In this document: positions 38,095 to 47,505 of the stretch, one piece after another
Numbering within the stretch: the stretch's first letter is position 1
Layout: each line of letters starts with the position of its first letter
Assembly: GCF_001751245.1 (NCBI RefSeq)
Contig: NZ_LJGU01000127.1
Span: 379,290-443,289, forward strand
Length of the DNA: 64,000 nt
Direction: 5' to 3'
Source: Streptomyces oceani
Lineage (GTDB): Bacteria; Actinomycetota; Actinomycetes; Streptomycetales; Streptomycetaceae
Made by a program: the position numbers and the translations under genes
The notes under the pieces: generated by a model
The model's input: only the letters and a program-made list of their open reading frames with translations
The model's database searches: none
Told to the model about the DNA's origin: nothing

Positions 38095-38997
38095 ATGCCC
38101 ACTTCCCTCGACCGCCTCCGGGTCGGCTCCGCCCCCGACTCGTGGGGCGTCTGGTTTCCCGACGACTCGCAGCAGGTGCCATGGGAGCGCTTCCTGGACG
38201 AGGTCGCGGACGCCGGCTACGACTGGATCGAACTGGGCCCCTACGGCTACCTCCCCACCGACCCGGTCCGGCTTCGCGACGAGGTGGACCGGCGCGGCCT
38301 CCGTGTGTCGGCCGGGACGGTGTTCACGTCGCTGCACCGGGGCCCCGCGGTATGGGAGGAGACCTGGGCACAGGTCTCCCGGGTCGCCACCCTCACCCAG
38401 GCGATGGGCGCACGGCACCTGGTGGTGATCCCCTCCTTCTGGCGGGACGACCGTACCGCGGAGATGATCGAGCCCAGCGAGCTGACCTCGGCGCAGTGGG
38501 AGCAACTGACCAGCGGGACGGAGCGGTTGGCCCGTGAGGTACGGGACCGGTTCGGCCTGGAGATCGTCGTGCACCCGCATGCCGACACCCACATCGACAC
38601 CGAACCGCACGTTCGGCGGTTCCTCGACGGCACGGACTCCGGACTGGTCAACCTCTGTCTGGACACCGGGCATTACGCCTATTGCGGCGGAGACAGCGTC
38701 AAACTGATCGAGACGTACGGCGAACGGATCGGCTACCTGCATCTCAAGCAGGTGGATCCAGCGGTGCTGGCCCGGGTGTCCGCCGAGGGCACTCCGTTCG
38801 GTCCGGCCGTCCAGCAGGGGGTGATGTGCGAGCCACCCCTCGGCGTGCCCGAGATGGAACCGGTGCTGAACGCCGCGCAACGACTCGGTGTCGACCTGTT
38901 CGCCATCGTCGAGCAGGACATGTATCCCTGTCCGCCGGACCAGCCCCTGCCCATCGCCCGGCGGACCCGACGCTTCCTGCGCGGCTGCGGCGCCTGA
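38095..38997 (+). CDS. IolE-like sugar phosphate isomerase/epimerase (TIM barrel)
   Basis: A 300-residue xylose-isomerase-like TIM barrel. Conserved stretches fit IolE/IolI: GSAPDSWGVW, GYDWIELGPYGYLP, AGTVFTSLH, VHPHADTHIDTEPHVRRFLD, NLCLDTGHYAYCGGD, YLHLKQVDPAVL and IVEQDMYP. It resembles inosose dehydratase (IolE), which converts scyllo-inosose to the cyclohexanedione substrate of IolD. It is divergent from the iolC operon and shares its regulatory region. GGAAGGAG precedes the ATG. An inositol isomerase (IolI) role is the alternative. Confidence 0.85.
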   Translation: MPTSLDRLRVGSAPDSWGVWFPDDSQQVPWERFLDEVADAGYDWIELGPYGYLPTDPVRLRDEVDRRGLRVSAGTVFTSLHRGPAVWEETWAQVSRVATLTQAMGARHLVVIPSFWRDDRTAEMIEPSELTSAQWEQLTSGTERLAREVRDRFGLEIVVHPHADTHIDTEPHVRRFLDGTDSGLVNLCLDTGHYAYCGGDSVKLIETYGERIGYLHLKQVDPAVLARVSAEGTPFGPAVQQGVMCEPPLGVPEMEPVLNAAQRLGVDLFAIVEQDMYPCPPDQPLPIARRTRRFLRGCGA

Positions 38998-39109
38998 CGT
39001 ACGAGAGGCCGCACGGCGCCGTGCCCTGGCCTCGCGGAAACCCCCCGACGCGGCCCGCCCGGCCCAGCCCGGTCCAGCCCGGCCCGGTGGCCGGGCATAC
39101 CGTACGGCC

Positions 39110-39940
39110 ATGGGTTCGCTGAGTCATCACAGCTACTGCACCGAGATCCTCGCGCAGACCGCGCTGTTGAGAGCGCATCTCGACGGCGCGGATCTGGCGG
39201 GCGAGGTGGCCGCCTGCCCGGGCTGGAGTCTCGACCAGTTGCTGCGCCACCTCGGTGGCGCGCACCGCTGGACCGAGCGGATCGTGCGTACCCGCGCGAC
39301 CGGCCCGGTCGCGGACGACCAGGTCAGCGACCCCGCTTGGTACGCACACCAGGACCCCTCCGCCCTTCGCGACTGGCTCACCGAAGGCGCCGAGCGGCTC
39401 GCGGACACACTGCGTGAAGCCGGTCCCGACGTACCGGTGTGGACGGTGGCACCGGGCGGCACGCCGACGTTCTGGGCCCGCCGCATGACGTACGAGACCG
39501 TGGTTCATCGGGCGGACGCGGCCTCGACGGTCGGCGCGGGCTTCATGGTCGACCAGGCACTGGGCCTGGACGCGGTCGACGAGTGGGTGGGGTTCAGCGC
39601 CCTGCCGCAGGCGTACGCCTCAGCTGACTCCCGCACCGCGCTACTCGCCCCCGGCCGGTGCGTTCGCCTCCAGGCCACGGACGCGGCACCCGGAACACCC
39701 GCGAACTGGTTCGTCCTCCTCAGTGGCGAGCCGATCACCTGGCGCCGTACGACCGCCGCGGACCTGGAGCAGGGCACGACCTCACCCGAGGCCAGCGCGA
39801 CCGTACGCGGACCGCTCGCCGACCTCCTCCTACTGCTGTACGGCCGCAGGACACCGGCGAGCGAGGGCATCACGGTGGATGGCGACGCGGAGTTGCTCAT
39901 CGCGTGGCTGGAGGCAGCGGGCGACTGGCTGCGGCGATGA
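39110..39940 (+). CDS. Mycothiol-dependent maleylpyruvate isomerase family protein
   Basis: A 276-residue protein. The N-terminal DinB-like helical domain contains the metal-binding pattern DQLLRHLGGAHRW and MTYETVVHRADA of mycothiol-dependent enzymes in actinomycetes. The C-terminal domain (residues 170-276) is the smaller domain found in this family (LLLYGRRTPASEGITVDGD). The substrate is not known for most members; the label does not mean that maleylpyruvate is the substrate here. The ATG at 39110 follows a poor SD. It lies 113 bp after the iolE-like gene. Confidence 0.85.
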   Translation: MGSLSHHSYCTEILAQTALLRAHLDGADLAGEVAACPGWSLDQLLRHLGGAHRWTERIVRTRATGPVADDQVSDPAWYAHQDPSALRDWLTEGAERLADTLREAGPDVPVWTVAPGGTPTFWARRMTYETVVHRADAASTVGAGFMVDQALGLDAVDEWVGFSALPQAYASADSRTALLAPGRCVRLQATDAAPGTPANWFVLLSGEPITWRRTTAADLEQGTTSPEASATVRGPLADLLLLLYGRRTPASEGITVDGDAELLIAWLEAAGDWLRR

Positions 39941-39975
39941 TCGGCACCGCCACGGCCCCGACTGGGCACGATGCG

Positions 39976-39992
39976 ATACCCTAAGGGGGTAT
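39976..39992. promoter_or_regulatory. CsoR-type copper operator upstream of copZ
   Basis: ATACCCTAAGGGGGTAT has the palindromic ATACCC...GGGTAT form of CsoR boxes controlling copper genes in Streptomyces. It lies 63 bp upstream of the copZ start. A CsoR repressor would release it when Cu(I) binds. Confidence 0.8.
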
Positions 39993-40054
39993 AAACGGGT
40001 CGAACTTCCCGACCCGGCGGCACACGCGCACACCACACCACCAGGGAGCGAGAC

Positions 40055-40288
40055 ATGTCGGAGGCCACCACCTACCAGGTCAGCGGAATGAGTTGTGACC
40101 ACTGCGAGAAGGCGATCTCCGCCGAACTCTCGGAGATCGAGGGAGTATCGGCAGTACAGGCCGCCGCCTCGACGGGCTTGGTGACGGTCACGTTCACCGG
40201 CGATCCGGACGATGAAGCCGTACGCGCCGCCGTGGACGAGGCAGGGTACGAACTCGTGGGGCGGCACGCCGACCAGCCGGACGTGTGA
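40055..40288 (+). CDS. copZ: Copper chaperone CopZ (heavy-metal-associated domain)
   Basis: A 77-residue single HMA domain. The Cu(I)-binding motif GMSCDHCEKAI (MxCxxC) begins near residue 12. The ferredoxin-like fold follows (VTVTFTGDPDDEAVRAAVDEAGYEL). It carries Cu(I) in the cytoplasm to a P-type ATPase or to CsoR. GGGAGCGAG precedes the ATG. In many Streptomyces, copZ and copA form one operon, but here no P-type ATPase follows; a terminator-like hairpin and the convergent citrate synthase come next. Confidence 0.95.
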   Translation: MSEATTYQVSGMSCDHCEKAISAELSEIEGVSAVQAAASTGLVTVTFTGDPDDEAVRAAVDEAGYELVGRHADQPDV

Positions 40289-40340
40289 GCCCCACCAGGC
40301 GCCGGCCCGACCGACACCACAACCTTCTCGCGCAGCGCCG

Positions 40341-40389
40341 GGAACGCCCCGCGACGAGTCCCCCCACGGGCCCGCCGGCGGGGCGTTCC
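40341..40389 (+). terminator. Hairpin downstream of copZ
   Basis: Arms 40341-40351 (GGAACGCCCCG) and 40379-40389 are exact complements with a 27-nt loop; it lies 53 bp after the copZ stop. Confidence 0.6.
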
Positions 40390-40628
40390 GCTGTCCCGGT
40401 CTTGGATTCCCCCCACAGGATTCCCACCGGGCGCATGCTGGCGCGCGCATCGAGGGGCCGCTCAAAGCTTCCCGTGCACGCGCACCGTGCGGCGACGACT
40501 CCGCCGGGTGCCGACGCCACCCGGTTAGACTCACGCCCCCCGCGAATGGTTACCCCCAAATTTTGTGACCCGCGTCACATCACCCTCGGTCGCTCATCGT
40601 TGGCACCCGCCGACCTCGACCCATGCGA

Positions 40629-40661
40629 CAGGGCCTCAGTCCGTAGCGGACTGAGGCCCTG
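40629..40661 (-). terminator. 15-bp perfect hairpin downstream of gltA
   Basis: Arms 40629-40643 and 40647-40661 are exact complements with a 3-nt loop (effectively a tight tetraloop-like turn). It is 56 bp after the gltA stop on the minus strand. Confidence 0.85.
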
Positions 40662-40716
40662 GTGAGCTTGGTACGGTCGCGCCTACCGCCGAGCAGGACG
40701 TGAGGTTCGGCCTACG

Positions 40717-42021
<1,305 letters not shown>

Positions 42022-42213
42022 GTCTTCCCTCACCCGGACGTAGTGCCTCTTCGTTGAGATGCCCCTGACGCTTTCCACTGTCCCCCATTTGGTGCCGTGC
42101 GGTGCACTGGGGGTCGGCCAATGGGCTCCATGGTGGCACCGAGTGCCGCCATGGCTACTATCCTGCACCTTCTGAGCCCGCCGGTCACCCCCGCGCGCGC
42201 ATTCCGTACGCCC

Positions 42214-44436
42214 TCAGGGTCCGCTCGGCGCGGCGAGCCGGTGATCCAGGGCCGTGCAGCGACGACCAGCCGAGACCGTACGCACCGCCTGGCCGATCGC
42301 CCGGTGCGAGCCGACCAGCACCACCAGCCGTTTCGCCCTCGTTGTCGCGGTATAGAGGAGGTTGCGCTGCAACATCATCCAGGCACCGGTGGTGACCGGA
42401 ATCACCACCGCTGGATACTCGCTGCCCTGTGAGCGGTGAATAGTCACGGCGTAGGCGTGCGCCAGCTCGTCCAGCTCGTCGAAGTCGTAGCACACCTCCT
42501 CGTCCTCGTCAGTCAGCACGGTCAGCCGCTGGTCCTCACCGTGCAGTCCGGTGACCACGCCGACGGTGCCGTTGAAGACGCCGTTCGCGCCCTTGTCGTA
42601 GTTGTTGCGGATCTGGGTGACCTTGTCGCCGACTCGGAACACCCGGCCGCCGAACCGCTTCTCCGGCACATCCGGACGGGCGGGCGTGACGGCCTGCTGC
42701 AACAGGCCGTTGAGCGTGCCCGCGCCCGCCGGGCCTCGGTGCATCGGGGCGAGTACCTGTACGTCGCGGCGGGGGTCGAGTCCGAACCTCGCCGGAATCC
42801 GTCGGGCCACCACGTCCACCGTGAGTCGTCCGGCGGCCTCCGTGTCGTCCTCCGCGAACAGGAAGAAGTCGGGCAGTCCCTGGGTGATGGGCCGTGTCCC
42901 GGCGTTGATCCGGTGCGCGTTCGTGACCACGCCAGACTGCTGTGCCTGCCGGAAGATCCTGGTCAGTCGCACCGCGGGCACCGGACTCTCGGACGCGAGG
43001 AGGTCACGCAACACCTCACCCGCCCCGACCGACGGCAACTGGTCGACGTCGCCCACCAGTAGGAGGTGGGCGCCCGGCGGCACCGCCTTGATCAGCTTGT
43101 TGGCGAGGAGCAGGTCCAGCATGGAAGCCTCGTCCACCACCACCAGATCCGCCTCCAGCGGTCGCTCCCGGTCGTACGCCGCGTCCCCACCCGGCTTGAG
43201 CTCCAACAACCGGTGCACCGTGGACGCCTCCGCGCCGGTCAGCTCGGCGAGCCGCTTGGCGGCCCGGCCAGTCGGCGCCGCCAGCACCACCCGAGCGTTC
43301 TTCGCCCGCGCCAACTCGACCACCGAACGCACCGTGAAGGACTTCCCGCAGCCCGGCCCTCCGGTGAGCACCGCCACCTTCTCGGTCAACGCCAGTCGCA
43401 CCGCCTGCTGTTGCTCGGGGGCGAGATCCGCGCCCGTACGCCGGGCCAGCCAGTCCAGGGCGCGGTCCCACACGACCTCCTGGAAGGCCGGGAGCAACTC
43501 CTCGTCAGTGCGCAGCAGGCGCAGCAGCTGTGCGGAAAGCGAGATCTCCGCCCGGTGGAAGGGCACGAGGTAAACCGCCGTCACCGGCTCCCCGTCCGTG
43601 CCGGGGACAGACTCCCGGACCACGCCCTCCTCCTGCTCGGCCAGCTCCCCCAGACACTCGATGACCAGTCCGGTGTCCACCTGAAGGAGTTTCACGGCAT
43701 CCGAGATCAGCCGTTCCTCCGGGAGGTAGCAGTGCCCCTGATCGGTGGACTGGGAGAGGGCGTACTGCAGACCGGCCTTGACCCGCTCAGGACTGTCGTG
43801 CGGGATGCCGACCGCCTGCGCGATCCGGTCGGCGGTCAGGAACCCGATGCCCCAGACGTCCGCCGCCAGCCGGTAGGGGGAGTTCCGCACGACGGAGATC
43901 GACGCGTCGCCGTACTTCTTGTAGATCCGAACGGCGATGGACGTGGACACCCCCACGCCCTGCAGGAAGATCATCACCTCCTTGATCGCCTTCTGCTCCT
44001 CCCAGGCCGCCGCGATCTTGTGCGTACGCTTCGGGCCCAGGCCAGGCACGTCGATGAGCTTCCCCGCGTCCGACTCGATCACCTCCAGGGTGTCGAGACC
44101 GAAGTGGTCGACGATGCGCTCGGCGATCCTCGGTCCGATCCCCTTGATCAGCCCGGAGCCGAGATAACGTCGAATGCCCTGCACGGTGGCCGGCAGCACC
44201 GTGGTGTAGTTCTCCACCGTGAACTGCCTGCCGTACTGCGGGTGCGACCCCCAACGGCCCTCCATCCGCAGCGACTCCCCCACCTGCGCTCCCAGCAGCG
44301 AGCCCACGACGGTGAGCAGCTCCCCGCCACGACCGGAGTCCACCCGGGCGACGGTGTATCCGTTGTCCTCGTTCGCATAGGTGACGCGCTCCAGGACGCC
44401 TTCGAGCACAGCTGGTTCGAACGACATATCACTCAC
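42214..44436 (-). CDS. recD2: RecD2-type 5'-3' DNA helicase (ATP-dependent)
   Basis: A 740-residue SF1B helicase of the RecD2 (RecBC-independent) type. Residues 1-320 contain the N-terminal domain with helix-hairpin-helix repeats: VLEGVLERVTYANEDNGYTVARVDSG, IRRYLGSGLIKGIGP and VPGLGPKRTHKIAAAW. Helicase motifs: Walker A LTGGPGCGKSFT, VLAAPTGRAAKRL, VVDEASMLDLLL, QLPSVGAGEVL, RIFRQAQ, TIHRSQGSEY and ATTRAKRLVVLVGS. Motif order supports a full-length enzyme. The GTG at 44436 has GAGG 7 nt upstream; the ATG at 44427 is the alternative. It should function in DNA repair. It lies 192 bp downstream of gltA's start region on the same strand. Confidence 0.94.
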   Translation of the reverse strand: MSDMSFEPAVLEGVLERVTYANEDNGYTVARVDSGRGGELLTVVGSLLGAQVGESLRMEGRWGSHPQYGRQFTVENYTTVLPATVQGIRRYLGSGLIKGIGPRIAERIVDHFGLDTLEVIESDAGKLIDVPGLGPKRTHKIAAAWEEQKAIKEVMIFLQGVGVSTSIAVRIYKKYGDASISVVRNSPYRLAADVWGIGFLTADRIAQAVGIPHDSPERVKAGLQYALSQSTDQGHCYLPEERLISDAVKLLQVDTGLVIECLGELAEQEEGVVRESVPGTDGEPVTAVYLVPFHRAEISLSAQLLRLLRTDEELLPAFQEVVWDRALDWLARRTGADLAPEQQQAVRLALTEKVAVLTGGPGCGKSFTVRSVVELARAKNARVVLAAPTGRAAKRLAELTGAEASTVHRLLELKPGGDAAYDRERPLEADLVVVDEASMLDLLLANKLIKAVPPGAHLLLVGDVDQLPSVGAGEVLRDLLASESPVPAVRLTRIFRQAQQSGVVTNAHRINAGTRPITQGLPDFFLFAEDDTEAAGRLTVDVVARRIPARFGLDPRRDVQVLAPMHRGPAGAGTLNGLLQQAVTPARPDVPEKRFGGRVFRVGDKVTQIRNNYDKGANGVFNGTVGVVTGLHGEDQRLTVLTDEDEEVCYDFDELDELAHAYAVTIHRSQGSEYPAVVIPVTTGAWMMLQRNLLYTATTRAKRLVVLVGSHRAIGQAVRTVSAGRRCTALDHRLAAPSGP

Positions 44437-44770
44437 GGTAGCGCCTCGGACTGACAACCCGGCCGTACGGTCAGGTGGCCGTTCGTGCGGTCCAGACAGC
44501 GAGGGCCGGATGTGTCGCCCTCTTGTCCCCGTTTCCTGACACGTCCTACTCTCCGAGCTGTATTCGTTACCGTTCGGCACCGCTCGGCACCTTTCCGCGC
44601 CGCTCCGTCCCGCTCAGCACCGCCGTCCCCTCCCTACCCGGCACCCCGCTCCGCCGACCGCTCCGGACCGCCGACACCGCAGGTCACCCCACAGCGCGAG
44701 CCGTCGCCCACGTCTGCCGCCGGCCCGGCCTCCTCCAACGTCGCCTCGGACGCACGGGATTGGAGCACCC
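44437..44770. other. Intergenic region before the decayed ABC transporter locus
   Basis: This 334-bp gap is pyrimidine-rich on the plus strand with loosely repeated CGGCACC/CGCTC units (44570-44680). It should contain the promoter of the recD2 gene (leftward) and of the former transporter operon (rightward). No clear promoter, operator or small gene could be assigned. Confidence 0.45.
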
Positions 44771-46200
44771 TTGACCACCCTCGACGCGTCACCCGCCCCC
44801 GCCCTGCTCCGCACCGAGGCAATCAGCAAGCGGTATCCGGGCGTCCAGACGCTGGACCGGGTCGACTTCGAGGTGCGCGCCGGCGAGGTGCACGTCCTGC
44901 TGGGTGAGAACGGCGCCGGCAAGAGCACCCTGATCAAGGTCCTCGCCGGAGCCCACCGTCCGGACGGCGGCGCCGTCCTGATCGACGGAGAACCGGTCCG
45001 CATCCGCGGAGCACGGGACGCGGAACGCCACGGCATCGCCACCATCCACCAGGAGTTCAACCCGGTGCCGGAGTTGACCGTGGCGGAGAACATCTTCCTG
45101 GGCCGCCAGCCACGCCGGTACGGCCTGCTCGACCGCGCGCCCGCATGCGGCGGGAGGCAGAAGCTCTGCTGCGCCGGGTCGGCGTGGACGTGCCGGTGTC
45201 CGCACGACTGCGTCACCTCGGTGCGGCCAGACGGCAGATGGTGGAGATCGCCAGGCCCTGAGCCGCCAGGCCCGGGTGCTGGTGATGGACGAGCCGACCG
45301 CGGTGGTGACCACTGGCGAGGTGGACCGACTCGTGGAGATCGTGGATCGGTTACGGCAGGACGGCGTGGGCGTCGTCTTCATCACCCACAAGCTGGAGGA
45401 GGTGGCGCGGCTCGGTGACCGGGTCACCGTCCTGAGGGACGGTCGCGGGGTCGCGCAGGTCCCGGCCGACACCGACCGGGACGAGTTGGTACGTCTCATG
45501 GTCGGACGCGACATCGACCAGCACTTCCCCAGGAAGTGTGGGGCGCGGGAACGGAGCGTGGCGCCACTCCTGCGGGTGACGGCGCTGACGAGTCCGGGCC
45601 GCTTCGTCGACGTCGGCTTCGAAGTACACCCCGGGGAGGTCGTCGGCCTGGCCGGACTGGTGGGCGCGGGGCGTACGGAAGTGGCACGTGCGCTGTTCGG
45701 CGTCGACCCCTATCCGCACGGTTCCGTCGAGGTGCTCGGCCGGCCACTCCCGCCGAACGACGTCGTCGCGGCGCTACGGGCCGGCCTCGGCCTGGTGCCG
45801 GAGGACCGTACGGCCCAGGGGCTGCTGTTGGACGCGTCCGTGGCGGAGAACCTCGGCTTGGTCACGATGCGGCAGGCGCGTCGCGCGGGTCTCGTGAACC
45901 GTGCCGGACAGCGCCGGGCCGCCGGTCAGGTGGCCGAACGGCTCGGGATTCGGATGGCGGGCCTGAACCAGCACGCGCGCACACTGTCCGGCGGCAACCA
46001 GCAGAAGGTCGTCTTCGGCAAGTGGCTGCTGGCGCGTACGCCAGGGTGACCTGACCGCGACCGTGGCGCAACAGCCGTCGAAACTCGGCTCGATGGCCGT
46101 ACGCCAGGCCGTACGAGCCGCGGGCGGCACGGACGTGCGGCGGCAGATCGACGTCCCGGTACGGGTCGCGACCGAGCGGAACGCCGACGAGTTCTCGTGA
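44771..46200 (+). pseudogene. Sugar ABC transporter: frameshifted ATPase fused to a substrate-binding-protein C terminus
   Basis: The TTG start at 44771 begins an RbsA/MglA-type ATPase (RTEAISKRYPGVQTLDRVDFEV, GENGAGKST). It is broken twice. Near 45138-45145 the frame moves so that MRREAEALLRRVGVDVPVS continues in frame 1. Near 45250-45258, AR...ALSRQ is split by a missing base and reading resumes in frame 3 (VLVMDEPTAVVTTGEVDRL). The second ATP domain runs to GGNQQKVVFGKWLLART and stops at 46047-46049, before the LLLDEPTRG Walker B. Right after, from about 46041 in another frame, is GDLTATVAQQPSKLGSMAV...VPVRVATERNADEFS, stop 46198-46200, the C terminus of a periplasmic sugar-binding protein. 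The rest of the ATPase, the permease and most of the binding protein are missing. Confidence 0.88.
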
Positions 46201-46589
46201 CCCGGCGACGTCCCCGCCCACCCAGCCACACCGGCCTCCCCTCGCCGCCACCCGCCGTGGCCCGAACGGCACCCGCCGTCCTCGTACTTGACGACGAGGA
46301 TGTCCGCCCTCCTGCATACTTCGATGTAGTCCCGCGCGGGGAGGCGGGAGGCCCGGGCGTTGTGTTGCCATAGTGCGTGCCTTCCAGTTACGGCAGCGCA
46401 CGCGAAGCACGACAACCCCCCGGTCATGCTTCGCGCGCGTGATGACGGTGGCGTGGAGGGCGCCAGCGCTGCGGCAACCAGACCGAACGGTCCCGGGTGA
46501 GTCGGCTGGTGCGGGCTCCCCCCGTGGCCCGTCCACCGAACGACCCACCCTGGTTGCCGCGGCGCGATGGTTTCTGGTCGGCTGAGGTC
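46201..46589. other. Intergenic region between the pseudogene and the isomerase
   Basis: This 389-bp gap has a 9-bp inverted repeat (CGCGAAGCA at 46401-46409 with TGCTTCGCG at 46427-46435), a 17-nt loop, and an inverted stretch CCTCGT...ACGAGG near 46282-46300. It should contain the promoter of the isomerase. No gene is evident. Confidence 0.5.
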
Positions 46590-47426
46590 ATGCGACTGGC
46601 TTTCTCCACTCTCGGCGTCCCCGGTATGCCCGTGCCGGAAGTCCTGCGTCTCGCCACCGAGAACGGCTTCCACGGGGTGGAACTCCGCGCTCATCCGGAG
46701 GAGTCCGTGCGTCCTGGAATGTCGCGGGCCGAACGACTGTCGGTCGTCGAACGCTTCCGGGACGCCGGCATCGAGATCCTCACCGTCGCCGGGTATCCGC
46801 GCGTCGCCGCCCCCGGCGCCGACGAGCCGGTGCTGGCCGAGCTCCGGTCGCTCCTGGAACTCGCCCGCGACCTCGGGGCGAGGTGGGTGCGTGTCTTCCC
46901 GGGCGGCGCCACCGGTGCGGAGGAGCGGGAACAGGAAGCCGACCCCGGCACCGCTGTCGGCACGGACGCCGACGCCACGGCCGTACGCCGCCTGTCCGCC
47001 GCCGCTCCCATGGCCAGCGACATGGGCGTACGCGTCCTCCTGGAGACCCACGACTCGCACCCCACCGGTGCGGACGTGGCCCGGGTGCTGGACGCGGTGG
47101 CCAGCGACGCGGTGGGCGGCTTGTGGGACGTCCTGCACACCTGGCGCGGGCGGGAGGAACCCTCCGAGACGCTGCGGCTGCTCGGTCCGCACCTGGGTTA
47201 TGTCCAGGTGAAGGACATCGCCGCCAGGGAGGACACCACACCCCTGCCGCCCGGGGCAGGGATACTGCCACTGGCCGAGGTGATCGAGCTGCTGGCCCGG
47301 CGGTCCTGGGACGGATGGCTGTGCTGGGAGTACGAGAAGCGCTGGTATCCCGAGGTACCGGAGCTGGCCGGCGCGCTGAAGGACGTACGGGAACACCTGT
47401 TGCGTCTGCTGTCGGACGCCGCCTGA
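46590..47426 (+). CDS. Sugar phosphate isomerase/epimerase (TIM barrel)
   Basis: A 278-residue xylose-isomerase-like TIM barrel. It opens RLAFSTLGVPGMPVPEVLRLATENGFHGVELR, with VRVFPGG, VLLETHDSHPTG and GGLWDVLHTWRGREEP in mid-protein, and GYVQVKDIA and WLCWEYEKRWYPEVPEL near the end. Metal-binding Glu/Asp/His residues are in the usual places (ETHDSHPTG, LWDVLHTW, WEYEKR). It lies directly downstream of the decayed sugar transporter locus, with which it was presumably co-functional, and it looks intact. The specific sugar is unknown. Confidence 0.85.
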   Translation: MRLAFSTLGVPGMPVPEVLRLATENGFHGVELRAHPEESVRPGMSRAERLSVVERFRDAGIEILTVAGYPRVAAPGADEPVLAELRSLLELARDLGARWVRVFPGGATGAEEREQEADPGTAVGTDADATAVRRLSAAAPMASDMGVRVLLETHDSHPTGADVARVLDAVASDAVGGLWDVLHTWRGREEPSETLRLLGPHLGYVQVKDIAAREDTTPLPPGAGILPLAEVIELLARRSWDGWLCWEYEKRWYPEVPELAGALKDVREHLLRLLSDAA

Positions 47427-47451
47427 GACGAACCGGCGGCGTCCGACAGCG

Positions 47452-47496
47452 GTCCCGGCCCGCCCGGGGTGAGCACCCGGAGGAACGGGCCGGGAC
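47452..47496. terminator. 11-bp hairpin between convergent isomerase and peptidase genes
   Basis: Arms 47452-47462 and 47486-47496 are exact complements; a smaller CCCGGG...CCCGG pairing is possible in the loop. It lies between the stops at 47426 and 47506. Confidence 0.8.
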
Positions 47497-47505
47497 GGGA
47501 GGCCG

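Larger units (their letters stand above)
40289..40716. other. Intergenic region between copZ and citrate synthase
   Basis: This 428-bp stretch between convergent genes holds two hairpins (listed separately) and no credible gene. The segment 40540-40600 (ATGGTTACCCCCAAATTTTGTGACC) is less GC-rich than average and could belong to a small transcript, but I cannot support one. Confidence 0.5.
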
